NCBI RefSeq assembly: GCF_003286085.1
Contig: NW_020825289.1
Location: 248,001-312,000, forward strand
Source of the DNA: Drosophila persimilis
Lineage: Eukaryota > Arthropoda > Insecta > Diptera > Drosophilidae
DNA: 64,000 bases
Reading direction: 5' to 3'
The position numbers and the translations under genes were made by a program. Numbering within the stretch: position 1 is the stretch's first letter; each line of letters opens with the position of its first letter. Of this stretch, positions 1 to 10,593 are shown piece after piece. A model generated the notes under the pieces. That model was given only the letters and a program-made list of their open reading frames with translations. It was not told where the DNA came from and did no database searches.

Positions 1-1320
1 AAAGATGCTGAATGCAGCAAAGCAACAGCTGGCAAGAAGGTCAGGAACCAAAAGGCCCCAAAAACTGCCCGCGCACACGCAGCGGTGTCGGCAAATCCAG
101 GACGACATGCAGTTGATTCAACTCAACCTGAATCACTGCAGGGCCGCTCAGGATCTTCTTACGCAGACGGTACGCGAGCTTGGCTCTGAAGTGGCAATCC
201 TCAGCGAGCCGTGCAAGAAGGAGAAGGCCACTGCCGACTGGGCCCGGACGCTGGAGGCACTGAGGAGGCACTGCGCGCAGCTATTTTATCAACAGGATGC
301 TCACAATGGACACGTGTCAGTGCTCCAGGGCATACGAAGCTTCAAGACTCCTCAGGGCTCCGTTTTGGGGCCCCTGGTCTGAAACGCCGACAGAGTGCAT
401 GTTGGTGGGACCACGATCGTCGCAGTCGCAGAGGTATATTAATTACCTGGGAGTCCTCATCGACACGCGCCTCTCTTGCGAGGAGAACTTGGAGTACGTC
501 CACATGAAGGCCGGCGGGACCGCGGGAGCGCTAGGCAGGATGATGCTGAACACCAGAGGATCAAAGCAGACAACGAGGAAGCTGCTGACGAGCGTCGTCA
601 CGTCGCAGATGCTCTAAACCGCACCAGTGTTGGCGGAACTCGCGAAGAGCTACATGCGAGGAGTGGAGGCAACATGTAGACTGTACACCATCAGGATCGC
701 ATGCTCGTTCCGGACCATCTCGGACGAAGCAGCGCTAGTCATTGCCGGGCAAGTTCCTGCTCATAGAGCTGATACGAGAGAGGAAGGAGATCTACGACGC
801 CACGCAGGAAGTGCAGCTGAGGTACGCTCCAAGTAGAAATAAAGGACGCCGCCAGAAGGACCAGCAGGGACAGATGGCAGACTCGATGGGACCACTCACC
901 CAAAGGCCGATGGAGCCACACTCTCATCCCGAGCATAGCATGCTGGGTTGAAAGGAAGCACGGAACTGAGCGGACATGGCTGCTTCCGCGGCTTCCTCAA
1001 GCGCTTCGACCACGAGACAGAGGACTGGTGCCCCGAGTGTGGCGCAGGCATAGAGGACATAGGACGCTCGGCACGTCCTCTTCGACTGCCACAGGTTTGA
1101 GGACGAGCGTCAGACACTGGAGGAGTAGCAAGGTCTGGGGTCAGCACCGAGGCAGACCCGAAGGTATGGGAAGCGGCTGCGGAGTTTGCCTCTAGCGTCA
1201 TGCGAAAGCTTATGTCCCTGGAGAGAAGAAGACGGAGTAGGTGTTCACGCCACTGTAAACAATGCTTTGCGGCAGTACCGCGGGGCCCCTAGCACCAACA
1301 GTTCACCTTTCCGTTAATTA
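1..1320 (+). mobile_element. R1-type LINE remnant (endonuclease start, RT thumb, C-terminal knuckle)
   Basis: Pieces of one non-LTR retrotransposon ORF2 survive in changing frames. About 109-215 encodes the endonuclease start with IQLNLNHCRAAQDLL and a following SEPC motif, typical of R1/LOA-type elements. About 340-380 has QGSVLGPL, an RT motif. About 440-620 has the YLGVLID thumb segment. About 965-1060 encodes GHGCF...KRFDHE followed by WCPECG, the C-terminal cysteine/histidine knuckle, and about 1150-1240 the final helix. Most of the endonuclease and RT palm is deleted and frames shift several times, so it is dead. R1 rather than LOA is favoured because no RNase H segment is seen between thumb and knuckle, but large deletions weaken that argument. 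The left end may continue beyond the window. Confidence 0.75.
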
Positions 1321-1397
1321 ATTAAATCTATTTGTATAGAATATCAGAAGGAAATCAGTTCATCAGGAAGTAAACAAATAAATGAATTCAAGAAAAA

Positions 1398-2478
1398 CGA
1401 GGGGGAACGTTGTGAGTTGCTGCGGACACCGCAACTCTACAGTTATACCCGATACTAAGTCAGTATGGCTCTCCTCCAGCAGGCGGCGTCTAATATTAAA
1501 CGACACGACAAAGAGTGCGTGCGAGAGAGACAGAAAATCAGTCTGAGCGTGACGTCGGGCGCTGCGTAGCCACTGCAAATTGATTTGTTCCCTTTGGGTA
1601 TAAAAATGATCTGATCTGATCCAAATTCAGCAACCTGATAGATATGATCATTATCTATGATTCTGCGTTTTTAGTTTTCTCGTATCTTCAAAATTGTGGA
1701 TGCCACAGATTTTCGTCCTTTGGGGGGCGGAAGGGGGTGAGGCGAAATTTGGGGATATACGTTTGCTGTTGTGAGATCTAACAGGAGGGCAGATACGAAA
1801 TTTGGTTACTCTAGCCATAATAGTCTCTGAGATTTGTGAATATCCCCGGATTTTTCCCCGTCCTTTTCGGGGGCGGAAGGCGGTGTGGCGAAATTTTGAA
1901 ACAAACTCGTCTCGGTCCGATATCTTAGGAGTGTGGATACCAAAATTGGTTGCTCTAGCTTTTATAGTCTCTGAGATCTAGGCGCTACGTGTGTGTTAGA
2001 GAGACACAGGGCGAGAAAAAATGAAATTGTTTTCTTGATGCTGGCTATAATAATAATACGATCCAATTCAGATTTTGCAGTCTAAAAGATATGGTTATTC
2101 TCTACGATTCTGCGTTTTGGGTTTTCTCATATCTTTAAAATTGTGGATGCCACAGATTTTCGTCCTTTGTGGGGGCGGAAGTGGGCGGGGCGAAGTTTTG
2201 AAATATTTTTGTAGCAGTGACATATCACAGAAGTCTGGATCCAAAACATCGTTGCTCTAGCTCTTATAGTCTTTAAGCACTAGGCGCTAATAGGGACGGA
2301 CAGACGGACGGACGGACAGAGGGACAGGCAGACAGGGCTCAATCGACTCGGCTATTGACGCTGATCAAGAATATATATACTTTATCGGGTCGGAAAGGAT
2401 TCCTTCTGGACGTTGCACACATCCATTTTCACCACAAATCTAATATACCCGAATACTCATTTTGAGTATCGGGTATAA
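1398..2478 (+). mobile_element. INE-1/DINE-1 (Helitron-like non-autonomous element), near-complete
   Basis: The copy starts with CGAGGGGGAACGTTG. A 7-bp stem, GAGTTGC (1414-1420) with GCAACTC (1431-1437), lies near the 5' end. TTATACCCGATACT (1443-1456) is the exact reverse complement of AGTATCGGGTATAA at the 3' terminus (2465-2478). The 3' end is itself a long hairpin (about 2444-2477, ATACTC/GAGTAT core). A GGACGGACAGAC-type tandem tract at about 2293-2335 and the TATATACTTTATCGGGTCGG block are INE-1 hallmarks. No protein is encoded. Relative to the copy at 17937 it lacks about 35 bp near 1990. Family assignment is from memory of DNAREP1/INE-1 and obscura-group SGM/ISY relatives. Confidence 0.85.
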
Positions 2479-2649
2479 AAAACCACAAAACTAATATATC
2501 CCTTATCTCATAAAGTTTCGATTCTTTTCATAGGTTAGAAATAGTTGTGAGCTTTAGATTTCGTAAAAAGCTTTAGATTTAGAATAAAATTTAAAGAATC
2601 CAGGGAAAAGATGGAGGTTGTCTCACGTTGATTTAAAAAATGTACATAC

Positions 2650-3443
2650 CATAGTTAATGTCATTTTATCAATTTCATGTTTATCCTTTGTTTTATGTTG
2701 TCGAAATGGGGAATGGCCTTTAAGCAATTTGTATAGCATGCATCCGAAACTAAACCAGTCCGCACAATAGTCATACGAAGTTCCCTTTGATAACACTTCT
2801 GGCGCCATATATCCGTGAGTTCCAACTGATGCATGTGGTTTTTTCCTTGAAAAGTCACAAGCCAAGCCCAAATCAGATATTCGTATATGTCCATTTTCAT
2901 CAAGCAATATGTTAGCTGGCTTTAAATCACGGTAAACAATACAACGCTTATGCATATGCTCCAAGCCTAAAATCACCTGGTAAAACAATTTCTCATTAAT
3001 CCAGAACACACTATCCATGTTCACTTATATATAGATTACCTCCGCAGCGTAAAATTTCATTTCGTCTTCGCTAAAAACTCCATGCTGCGATAGATGGTAA
3101 TGCAGATCTCCACCATTCATTAGATCCAATATAAAACACAGTTTATCGGGCGTATGAAAGGCATATGTCATGCAGACAATAAATGGACAGTCAATCTGAA
3201 AAAAAACATTTTGTAGTACTGTAAATTTTATAATTAAAATATAAAACTTACTCCAGTGCTCACAGCTTGCAACATGTTCCGTTCATTAAGAGCCAGCATC
3301 TCACCTTGCTTCATTTTAATGCGTTTTTTGTCTAAGCATTTCATGGCGTACATTTTTCCAGTGTCAGCTTTTCGGCATCCATATACTTCCCCAAAGCCTC
3401 CACGTCCAATTATCCTATGTACGCTAAAATCGTTCATTGTCAG
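2650..3443 (-). CDS. Gprk1: G protein-coupled receptor kinase 1, three internal exons of the kinase domain
   Basis: A host gene: a GRK of the beta-adrenergic-receptor-kinase type, a cytosolic Ser/Thr kinase that phosphorylates activated GPCRs. Three exons with canonical AG/GT borders read continuously: 3443-3252 (64 codons), 3195-3040 (52) and 2976-2650 (109). Visible are the P-loop [10 protein letters not shown], the lysine of YAMKCLDKK, the [11 protein letters not shown] catalytic loop, SDLGLA (DLG instead of DFG, normal for GRKs), GTHGYMAPE and the ADWFSFG helix. All frames are open and key residues present, so this part looks functional or very recently silenced. Exons for the N-terminal RGS-homology part should lie at higher coordinates and those for the AGC tail and PH domain at lower ones; none was found, which implies introns over 2.6 kb or a broken locus. 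The symbol rests on remembered similarity to Drosophila Gprk1, itself a heterochromatic gene. Confidence 0.9.
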
Positions 3444-4095
3444 CTAAAATATTCGAGTTTAACGAAAATTAAGTCAGTGGAAAGGACAAGGACAAAAGAA
3501 ACAGTTGGATGCGAAGATCTTTAAAACACTTCGCAACAGAATAAGAATGAAGTAATTTGTTTATGTAGTTAATGTGATCGCCTAATTCCCAATAGAGGGA
3601 TGGGAATCGATTAATGCTTGATTAATTAGTTGCCAGTTTTGTGGTTTGAGGTGATTTGTGCAGATTACATAATTAGGTCTCCCCAAATATTCATTTTTAG
3701 CGTTCATATGGTCTTATAACTCTTATCTCTCCAGATACAAAAACAAACACAATGCCTTCTAACATTAGATAAATAATTAATTGTAAATTACGATTTATCT
3801 TAGGCTTGAATTTTGTAAATAAAATTTAAATATTTGCAAATATATGTACATATACATACATTTCTGCCTCTGCGCTGACACCAAACCGACTAAAAAGTAA
3901 AATAACCGTTTAGCTTTTTATATAACAAAACGAATCCTAACTGCAAAAGTGATTTGGTCCGATTTGGTTATCGGAACGAAGGAATGAAATAAATGTTTGC
4001 GCATAACAGCACAAATGTGCGGGTAACAAAAAATACTGTGCTCGTAACATACGCGCAACAGAACAGCGGAATTGGGATAGCTTGTCCCGCCATAT
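3444..4095. other. AT-rich non-coding stretch beside Gprk1, probably intron
   Basis: Follows the acceptor site of the Gprk1 exon at 3443 and would be upstream intron on the minus strand. Short alternating runs occur around 3830-3865 (ATATGTACATATACATAC). No coding frame or recognisable repeat was supported. Confidence 0.5.
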
Positions 4096-4640
4096 TTAAT
4101 TCAAAATGTTTTTGTAACAAAGCGGCCGTCCAAATCAAAAACCGGCTTCAAGGAAACGCGGACATCTCCCAGGTGGAGAAAGTCAAGCTGGCCTGGCCGA
4201 GCAGCGAGTAGAGAAGGACCGGCTACACTACGCCCAAATGCCACAAATAGGGGCGTCGAACGCCGAATTCGCCAATAAGGTGAAGGAGATGATGGCCACC
4301 AAGGACACTCCAGCGAGCCAGTGGCATCGCGGGCCCAAGAGTGCAGCCACCGAAAGCGGCCAAGAAGCCAATACCAAAACTCAAAGCTAAGGTCAGTGAC
4401 CTGACCAAACGACATTTGATCATAGCAGTCGTTGACCGCAGCGATGAGAATGGCAGGATGACAGCGGCACAGTGGAAGCTGGTGCATGCGCATTTTGTTA
4501 ACGTACTGTTCGTGCAGATGGAGGAATGATGCCATGGAGCAAGGGCTCGCCCACATATCTCTAGTCCAGGAGCCCTGGATAGCGTCAGGCAACTCCGTGG
4601 CCGGACTAAAGTTCTCAAGTCACAACTTGTTCTAGTTTGT
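4096..4640 (+). mobile_element. LOA/Bilbo-type LINE remnant, ORF1 end to ORF2 start
   Basis: A frame at 4341-4529 contains DLTKRHLIIAVVDRSDENGRM, resembling the ORF1 tail of LOA-clade elements. A second frame at about 4550-4625 contains ISLVQEPWI and VAGLK, the usual start of the LOA-clade endonuclease. Stops and frameshifts break everything between. The piece ends where ORF2 has barely begun, so this is a short dead fragment. Clade assignment is from memory of Bilbo/TRIM/Baggins-type proteins. Confidence 0.5.
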
Positions 4641-4989
4641 AGAACTAAAAGCTAATGCAGCTATCAATCGGCATTAACAAATGTGTAGCTTAAGCTTGTT
4701 GCTTGGGAAATATTAAGTTTTCAAAATGTATACTTATTTATAGGTAACAAAAATTATAAAAGTGCTGAGTCTGTAAAAATATATGTGCAATTATTGCGTT
4801 ATTTTGATGGCCGATGTGTTCGCCCTCTGCATTGTTAGCAGATCTCGTTGAAGTGGCTTGTGTTTTGTCGTATATTACATATTCAATTGAAAACTGTTCC
4901 ACTGTGTGGTACCAACGGGTATTACAAAATACTACCTTTTGTTTAACCTGTTATATACACATCCTTCCACATCCTCTTCTCCCTCAAAC
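4641..4989. other. No gene seen
   Basis: AT-rich sequence between two LINE fragments. It carries an open frame from 4814 that reads into the next LINE, but its first part resembles nothing recognised. Confidence 0.4.
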
Positions 4990-6400
4990 TGGCTATTTGC
5001 CTGCACCCAACGACCTTTGCGCAGGCCTACACCAAATGCCTCACAGATGGATGCTTTCCTGGAAGATGGAAAAAGCAAAAGCTGGTGCTGATACCAAAAC
5101 GTGGGAAAGAAACGGAGAACCCATCGGCATACAGGCCTATCAGCCTTCTGGACAGTGCAGGCAAGATGCTGAAGAGCTTAATCAGCGCTAGACAAGGTGT
5201 GCGGCACTGCCAGAAAGGCCTTGGAAAGCACACGATGGACATAAAATACTGTCTGGTGGCAACACTGGACGTGCAAAATGCCTTTAACTCGGCATCGTGG
5301 GTCAGGATAGTGTTCCCGGATACCTGCAGATATCGTGCGGATTCCGTGACCGACACGGATGATGGGCCTCGGGCATACTCCATCACGGGAGGAGTCCCAC
5401 AAGGATCTGTACTGGGACCGCTATTGTGGAATACCATGTACGATGGAATCCTTCGCCTCAACTTCCAGCAAGGAATCGTGGGGAAGGAATTCGAAATCGT
5501 GGGATTCGCTGACGAGACCGCGGTGACGGAGAGCTGCACGAACGCGGCAATCGAAAGCATAAGCGACTGGCTAAACCAGGCAGGGCTCAAACTTGCCGAG
5601 CACAAGACGGAAGCGGTCCCCATCAGTAGTAGGAAACAGGTGGAGACGGCGAAGACAACCATAGGAGGAGCCGCAATTACTTCAAAACGAGCGATAAGGT
5701 ACTTGGGAGTTATGCTTGAAACCCGGTTGTCGTTTAGGGAGCACCTGCAGCAGACACATCAGAAGGCACACGGCGTAGTCATGGCGGTTTCACGAATGAT
5801 GCTGAACCATAGAGGCCCAAAGACGGCGAGCAGGAGACTGCTGTTTAACGTGGCTAAGTCATCGATACTATACGCAGCGCAATATGGTCTCATGCTACGA
5901 GGACCAAGAGTTACTCTAAGGGCATTGAGTCGGACTTCAGTCTGCGGGTCAGCTCGGCGTTCCGTATAGTCTCCACAGAGGCCATAATAGTCATAAGCGG
6001 CATACCACCTGTCGAGCTTGCAGCGAAGCAAGCCAACATTGCAGCATGGATGAATCGGCGTCAAGGAGAACTTACGTTCGAGCTGACACAAGTTCTCAGC
6101 GGTCACGGGTGCTTTAAGGAGTACCGTCACCGCTTTGGCCACGGGGAAGATGGGCTGTGCAGCTACTTCGGAGCAACATGTCCTGACCAAATGCGCCAGA
6201 TTTTCAGAGGCCCGCAGGCGAGCAGAAGGCATCCTATGGGAGCCCATAACGGTGGAAGGTTTGGTACCAAGATGCTGGAAAACCAAACAAAGTGGACGGC
6301 AATATGCAATCTAGAAACAGAGATCGCTTCGGAATTAAGGCGGCTGGAACGCACACGAAATGAGCGGCCGTAACAGGCTAGCCAGCCTTATGAAGCAAAC
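4990..6400 (+). mobile_element. R1-type LINE remnant, reverse transcriptase and C-terminal knuckle
   Basis: RT is mostly read in the frame 5085-5969: LIPKRGKETENPSAYRPISLLD, then TLDVQNAFNSASW (motif A aspartate), GGVPQGSVLGPLLWN (motif B) and GFADETAV, where the usual FADD catalytic pair has become FADE. A preceding piece in another frame (about 5030-5080) gives the CFPGRWKKQK segment. RT finger sequence is deleted between about 5190 and 5260. The tail frame 6050-6373 has SGHGCFKEYRHRFGHGED and ends with ELRRLERT, like the minus-strand element at 23543. The altered catalytic Asp, the deletions and frameshifts make it inactive. Confidence 0.75.
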
Positions 6401-6561
6401 CTTCACGGCAGTCCCACAAGTCTGGTCCATATATGTAAATGTTATATATTTGTATTCTAACTTTTATATTACTATATTTTATATATATAGTGACATATGC
6501 ATAATTCTCTACTCCACCTACACATTATGTTTATGTCTAATTCACCCACCCCATCCACAAA

Positions 6562-7079
6562 AGTAACTGGACACCACTCAAGAATCAATAAGTGATTCTT
6601 CCCACACTACAAGCTAGAGTCCACTAATCTAAACAATGGACCCCATTGATTCATCAACGCCAGAATCCCGCCACTCTCGAGAAATCGATTCTTTAGAATC
6701 GTGCCACTCATGAGGACCAATCAGAGCTAGTCATAAAGCCGAGGAGTATCACATTTCTAGCTCCCTCATGTAATGCAACACCGATCGCCACCAGCGGATG
6801 CCTTTCATCAAAGCCGACGCATCCCCAAATATTGGTCCAGGCACGTACGCCACTGACACGAAGATGCAGCCGAGTAAAGTAACACCCGAAGCCAGAGTCG
6901 AGAGCTCCAAGAGAAGGGCTCATGGAAACTAGCCAACAATAGAGAAATCAGTTCCGTTTGAGACAAGCAGACAAACAGTCAAGTCGAGGAATTCATTATA
7001 ATCTAGTGACATAAAGATATTAAGTTTGTAAAATAAAAATCATTTTTAAAAACTTAAAATCGAGTTGCGGATATTTAAC
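6562..7079 (+). repeat. Probable 5' LTR of a gypsy-group element
   Basis: About 520 bp starting AGTAACTGG and ending just before TGGCGCAGTCGG at 7080, which matches the tRNA-Ser-type primer-binding site used by several gypsy-group (297/17.6-like) elements. A gag start lies downstream at 9781, after an inserted LINE. The left boundary is a guess from the AGT start; no matching 3' LTR was found. Confidence 0.5.
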
Positions 7080-7091
7080 TGGCGCAGTCGG
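7080..7091 (+). promoter_or_regulatory. Primer-binding site, tRNA-Ser type
   Basis: TGGCGCAGTCGG directly follows the LTR end and would prime minus-strand synthesis. Match to the tRNA-Ser-type site is from memory. Confidence 0.55.
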
Positions 7092-7325
7092 TAAGATTTC
7101 GTTTAAAATTAACTCCTATATTTCGGTAATGGTCAGCTTGCGTAATGTTTAATTACTGTGATCACGTAATCCCGGAATCGTTAATGTAAATTGTGAAATC
7201 TGCCAAAGAACATATGTGCTACGAGCGCATACGATTTGCAAATTTAAAATTAAGTGAACTGAAGTGAGCTGAAATAGTGAATCACCAAGAACAGTGAAAA
7301 ACTAAACACAACACTCAAAAGCGAC
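7092..7325 (+). other. Leader of the gypsy-group element, interrupted by a LINE
   Basis: Non-coding AT-rich sequence between the primer-binding site and the first LINE-like codons. The same leader probably resumes near 9630-9780 before the gag start. The exact LINE boundary is uncertain because the LINE frame stays open upstream of its first Met. Confidence 0.4.
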
Positions 7326-9386
7326 ATATGGTACCGAAATTTTAAGAGCATTGACATTACCAAACTTAATGACGAATTCAATACATATGACTGGAATATA
7401 ATATTTGGCATGGATGATGTTAATTCTCAAGTAGAACAACTACGAGCTCACATAACATGTCTTTATGAAAAATTCGTACCACTGCGTAAATTAAAGATTG
7501 CACAAAAGAAAAATCCATGGTTCAATCAATGTATTGCACACAATATATCATTAAGGGACAAAGCATATAACAAATGGAAACGCTACAGAACGTCTGTTCA
7601 GTATCAAGAATTTAAAACTTTAAGGAAAAAAACCAACCTATTAATACTGACAGCTAAAAAATCTTTTTATTCTGTAAGGTTTCAAAGTGCAATATTAACA
7701 AGAAGGACATGGAGGGAGCTCAAAGACTTGGGAATAGGGAAGAGGACAAATAACACCAAAATTGATGTAGACATAGATGAATTAAATAGAAAATTTGTGA
7801 TAAACGGGGTACCTGAAGTAGCATATAATCATTATCTTGACAATATACCGAATAGTTCCTGTGATAATAACTTTAGCTTCATGTGTGCCAGTCAGTGTGA
7901 TGTCCTTGAATCTGTGCTTAAAATTAAGTCAAATGCAATCGGACTGGATGAAATACATCCAAAATTTCTAAAAATCTTACTTCCAAAAATATTACCACAT
8001 GTGACTTATATTTGCAATACTGTCTTAACAAAATCAATATTTCCAAGTACATGGAAGCTTGCGAAAATAACACCGGTCCCTAAAGGAAAAAATGAATATA
8101 GACCTATATCAATTCTATCGTTTTTGTCAAAAGTCCTTGAACAATTAATGTCACAACAAATTCAAACTTTTCTAGATAACAATGCACTACTAAGTGACAA
8201 ACAGTCAGGTTACAGAAGACAAAGAAGCTGTACTACGGCAATAGTAAATATAACGGAAGACATTAGATTAACACAAGATGAAGGAAATGTGACGCTATTA
8301 GTACTACTTGACTTCAGTAAAGCATTTGACACGGTTAACCACGAAATCTTATTAAGTAAATTAGTTAACTTTTTCAATTTTAGTAAGGTAGCTATAAAGC
8401 TATTAAAATCGTATTTAACGGATAGAAGACAGGTAGTGGTAAGTGGAAGTAGAATTTCTTCAATGATGAGCACTGCACGTGGTGTGCCTCAAGGTTCAGT
8501 TCTTGGGCCGCTTTTGTTCTCATTATATGTGAATGACCTGCCAGACGTCCTGTTAAATTGTAAAAGTCATATGTATGCGGATGACGTCCAAATGTATGTC
8601 AGTCGTCCATTGAGTAAAATTGATGAGTGTATAAGTGTGTGTAACAGTGATTTGCTCAATGTGAGTAGCTGGGCGAAGCGTAATGGTCTGGCACTTAATC
8701 CAGATAAATGTAAATGTGTAATTATATACAAGAAGCAACTAAATACGATGGCCTATCCAAAACTTGAAATTGAAGGAAAACAAATTAATTACGTAGATCA
8801 GGTGGAAAACTTAGGATTAACATTTAACAATACGCTTTCTTGGAGTAGCCAAGTAGTGAAAGCTACTGGTAGAACATATAGTCTACTAAGAAAACTCGCA
8901 CCAACACAAAAATACCTGCCAGATAAACTCAAACTAATGATAGCTAAGACATATTTGACACCCACCTTATTCTATGGTATTGAAATATTTGGAAATTGTG
9001 ACGCTGAATCTCAAAAAAAGCTAAAAGTAACATTTAACAACATTGCCCGCTACATATATAATAAGAGACGAACCGATCATATCTCAATCTTAGCAAGACA
9101 AATATTCAAAATGGATTTAAAGACATGGATAGGGTACAGAACAATTATTTTTCTACATCGAATAATCTATACCAGACAGCCGAGCTACTTATATGATAAA
9201 TTAACCTTTGCTTCATCAAATAGAACGTTGAATCTGGTAACCATAAGGTACAAACTTGCCAATTCAGGAAAACAATTTTTAACAAATGCTATTCGGTTAT
9301 GGAATGAGTTACCTTTCAATATTAAAAATATTAGTAGAGCAACGCAATTTAGGGATAAACTAGAAAAACACTTGATTAACCCATAA
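7326..9386 (+). CDS. LINE ORF2, reverse transcriptase with open reading frame (5'-truncated)
   Basis: The frame is open from about 7326, with a first Met at 7410 giving 658 codons to 9386. It lacks the endonuclease, so the copy is 5'-truncated and the Met is probably not the native start. RT motifs are complete: EYRPISILSFLSKVLE, SGYRRQRSCTTA, LLDFSKAFDTVNH (motif A), RGVPQGSVLGPLLF (motif B) and MYADDVQMYV (catalytic YADD). The thumb and the C-terminal WNELPFNIKN segment are present. It is a Jockey/CR1-type enzyme by overall motif layout; the exact family was not recognised. No stop or frameshift is present, unlike every other RT in the window, which suggests recent insertion. It sits between the leader and gag of a gypsy-group element. 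Confidence 0.85.
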   Translation: MWYRNFKSIDITKLNDEFNTYDWNIIFGMDDVNSQVEQLRAHITCLYEKFVPLRKLKIAQKKNPWFNQCIAHNISLRDKAYNKWKRYRTSVQYQEFKTLRKKTNLLILTAKKSFYSVRFQSAILTRRTWRELKDLGIGKRTNNTKIDVDIDELNRKFVINGVPEVAYNHYLDNIPNSSCDNNFSFMCASQCDVLESVLKIKSNAIGLDEIHPKFLKILLPKILPHVTYICNTVLTKSIFPSTWKLAKITPVPKGKNEYRPISILSFLSKVLEQLMSQQIQTFLDNNALLSDKQSGYRRQRSCTTAIVNITEDIRLTQDEGNVTLLVLLDFSKAFDTVNHEILLSKLVNFFNFSKVAIKLLKSYLTDRRQVVVSGSRISSMMSTARGVPQGSVLGPLLFSLYVNDLPDVLLNCKSHMYADDVQMYVSRPLSKIDECISVCNSDLLNVSSWAKRNGLALNPDKCKCVIIYKKQLNTMAYPKLEIEGKQINYVDQVENLGLTFNNTLSWSSQVVKATGRTYSLLRKLAPTQKYLPDKLKLMIAKTYLTPTLFYGIEIFGNCDAESQKKLKVTFNNIARYIYNKRRTDHISILARQIFKMDLKTWIGYRTIIFLHRIIYTRQPSYLYDKLTFASSNRTLNLVTIRYKLANSGKQFLTNAIRLWNELPFNIKNISRATQFRDKLEKHLINP

Positions 9387-9600
9387 AAAAAAAAAAAAAT
9401 AAATAAATAAATAAAAATAAATAAATAAGTAAATAAAAATAAATAATAAAAATAATAATAATAATAAAAAATAATAATAAAAAAAAAATAAATAAAAAAA
9501 AAAATAAAATAGGAAAAAAACAACAAAAAAAAAAAAATTAGAATTAGTATTAGTATTAATAATACAAATATTAGTCATAATAATAAAAATATTAGTCATA
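9387..9600 (+). repeat. A-rich (AAATA/AATAA)n tail of the LINE
   Basis: About 200 bp of A with regular T interruptions directly after the ORF stop. It looks like an expanded 3' tail of the inserted LINE with hardly any 3' UTR. Confidence 0.8.
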
Positions 9601-9780
9601 CCAAAAATGTTAAAATAAGAAAATCATTCTGCTTAAAGCATACAACTACATACATATGTGAACTCCATGTGACTAGCGCTTTAACATAAAGTAGGAATAC
9701 TGTTGCGTTAGGAATATATATACAAATAAATACAAATACAAAGCTTACAAGTAAACCAATCATCACAAACAACTACACCA

Positions 9781-9915
9781 TGGCGTTACCACCACTAACA
9801 TTGAGTGAGATCCACTTGAACCAGGCAGTGCTGTCGATACGACAAATACTTGCCTTTGACGGTTCATCTGGACAACTGAGCTCGTTTATCAACCGAATCG
9901 AATATGTATGTAAAG
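9781..9915 (+). pseudogene. gag start of the gypsy-group element, truncated
   Basis: ATG at 9781 opens a frame with LSEIHLNQAVLSIRQI and FDGSSGQLSSFINRIE, matching the gag N-terminus of 297/17.6-type elements. It stops making sense after about 45 codons where another LTR-like sequence begins. Together with the LTR at 6562 and primer site at 7080 it defines the 5' part of one element split by the LINE. Confidence 0.55.
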
Positions 9916-9924
9916 GACAGTGTA

Positions 9925-10197
9925 TCAAGCAGTTAACACTATCCCATCTAAATTAATATTTGAACTTAAGATACCATCGATAAGACCTAACCGATATAAC
10001 CAGACTTAACCGATGTTTAAAAGACCTAACCGATAAGGGGTTATCAATATGGGAGTCGGCTTTTGGAAGCAGAAGCGAAAAGTTGATTAAAAGTTGGGAG
10101 AAAACACTCAATAATTGTACCGTAGAACTTATACACTTTGTACTCTTTTTCGATCTCAGCATTATTAATAAACGATACTTTAATATAAATCTTACAT
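9925..10197 (+). repeat. Probable LTR of a second LTR element
   Basis: Sequence ending TCTTACA directly before TTTGGGAGCTCGTCCG, which resembles a tRNA-Pro-type primer-binding site with one mismatch. It contains ACCTAACCGAT repeats at about 9988-10035 and an AATAAA-like signal near 10165. The 5' boundary is not resolved. Confidence 0.4.
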
Positions 10198-10593
10198 TTG
10201 GGAGCTCGTCCGCGTCGAATACAGAGCTCAGAGTGTGTGAAAAAGAAAAACAGAAGAAAGTAGAAGCTGATGCAAGAAGAGGATTGTTGAAAAGTTGTTA
10301 AAGTTGTTGTTTGTAGCTATATAAAGTTGTAAAGTTGTTGTGGCTATAAAACATTAGGTTGAACAATCCAAATTCTTTGAACATAACAGTAGACACACAA
10401 ACAGTAGTTTAATTAAAGAATCTGTCTTTTAATTCGGTTGAAAAGTTGTGAAATTCAAATTCGCGCAAAAGTTTACGCCGCGTCGCCCGAGGTATGCATG
10501 ATGAAGACGAAGTTGATTCTGGAGACAGCAGCACAGTTTGGCTTAAAGATCAAATGGAAGAAATGTAGCTTCATGCAGCAGCGCATTAGCCGG
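10198..10593 (+). mobile_element. Leader plus RT scrap of an mdg1/micropia-like LTR element
   Basis: After the primer site comes a leader with repeated AAAGTTGTT. At about 10460 it jumps into pol: the frame at 10438-10641 holds LETAAQFGLKIKWKKCSF, the segment that follows the YMDD box in gypsy-group RT. The minus-strand fragment at 40378-40440 carries the same DNA, so both belong to one family. Everything between leader and RT is deleted. Confidence 0.5.

Noticed and set aside
2293-2335. GGACGGACAGAC tract as a possible CRISPR-like or satellite array
   Set aside because: It is the normal internal tandem tract of INE-1, with no spacers.
3256-3447. Plus-strand frame over the Gprk1 exon
   Set aside because: Shadow of the minus-strand kinase exon.
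4101-4618. Two long minus-strand frames over the LOA-type fragment
   Set aside because: The plus-strand reading gives LINE motifs; the minus frames are shadows.
9185-9599. Long Phe/Tyr-rich minus-strand frames
   Set aside because: They are the complement of the LINE A-rich tail; low-complexity translation with no protein character.
7290-9660. Target-site duplicate for the intact LINE (AAAGC-like match)
   Set aside because: The match is short and both LINE boundaries are uncertain.
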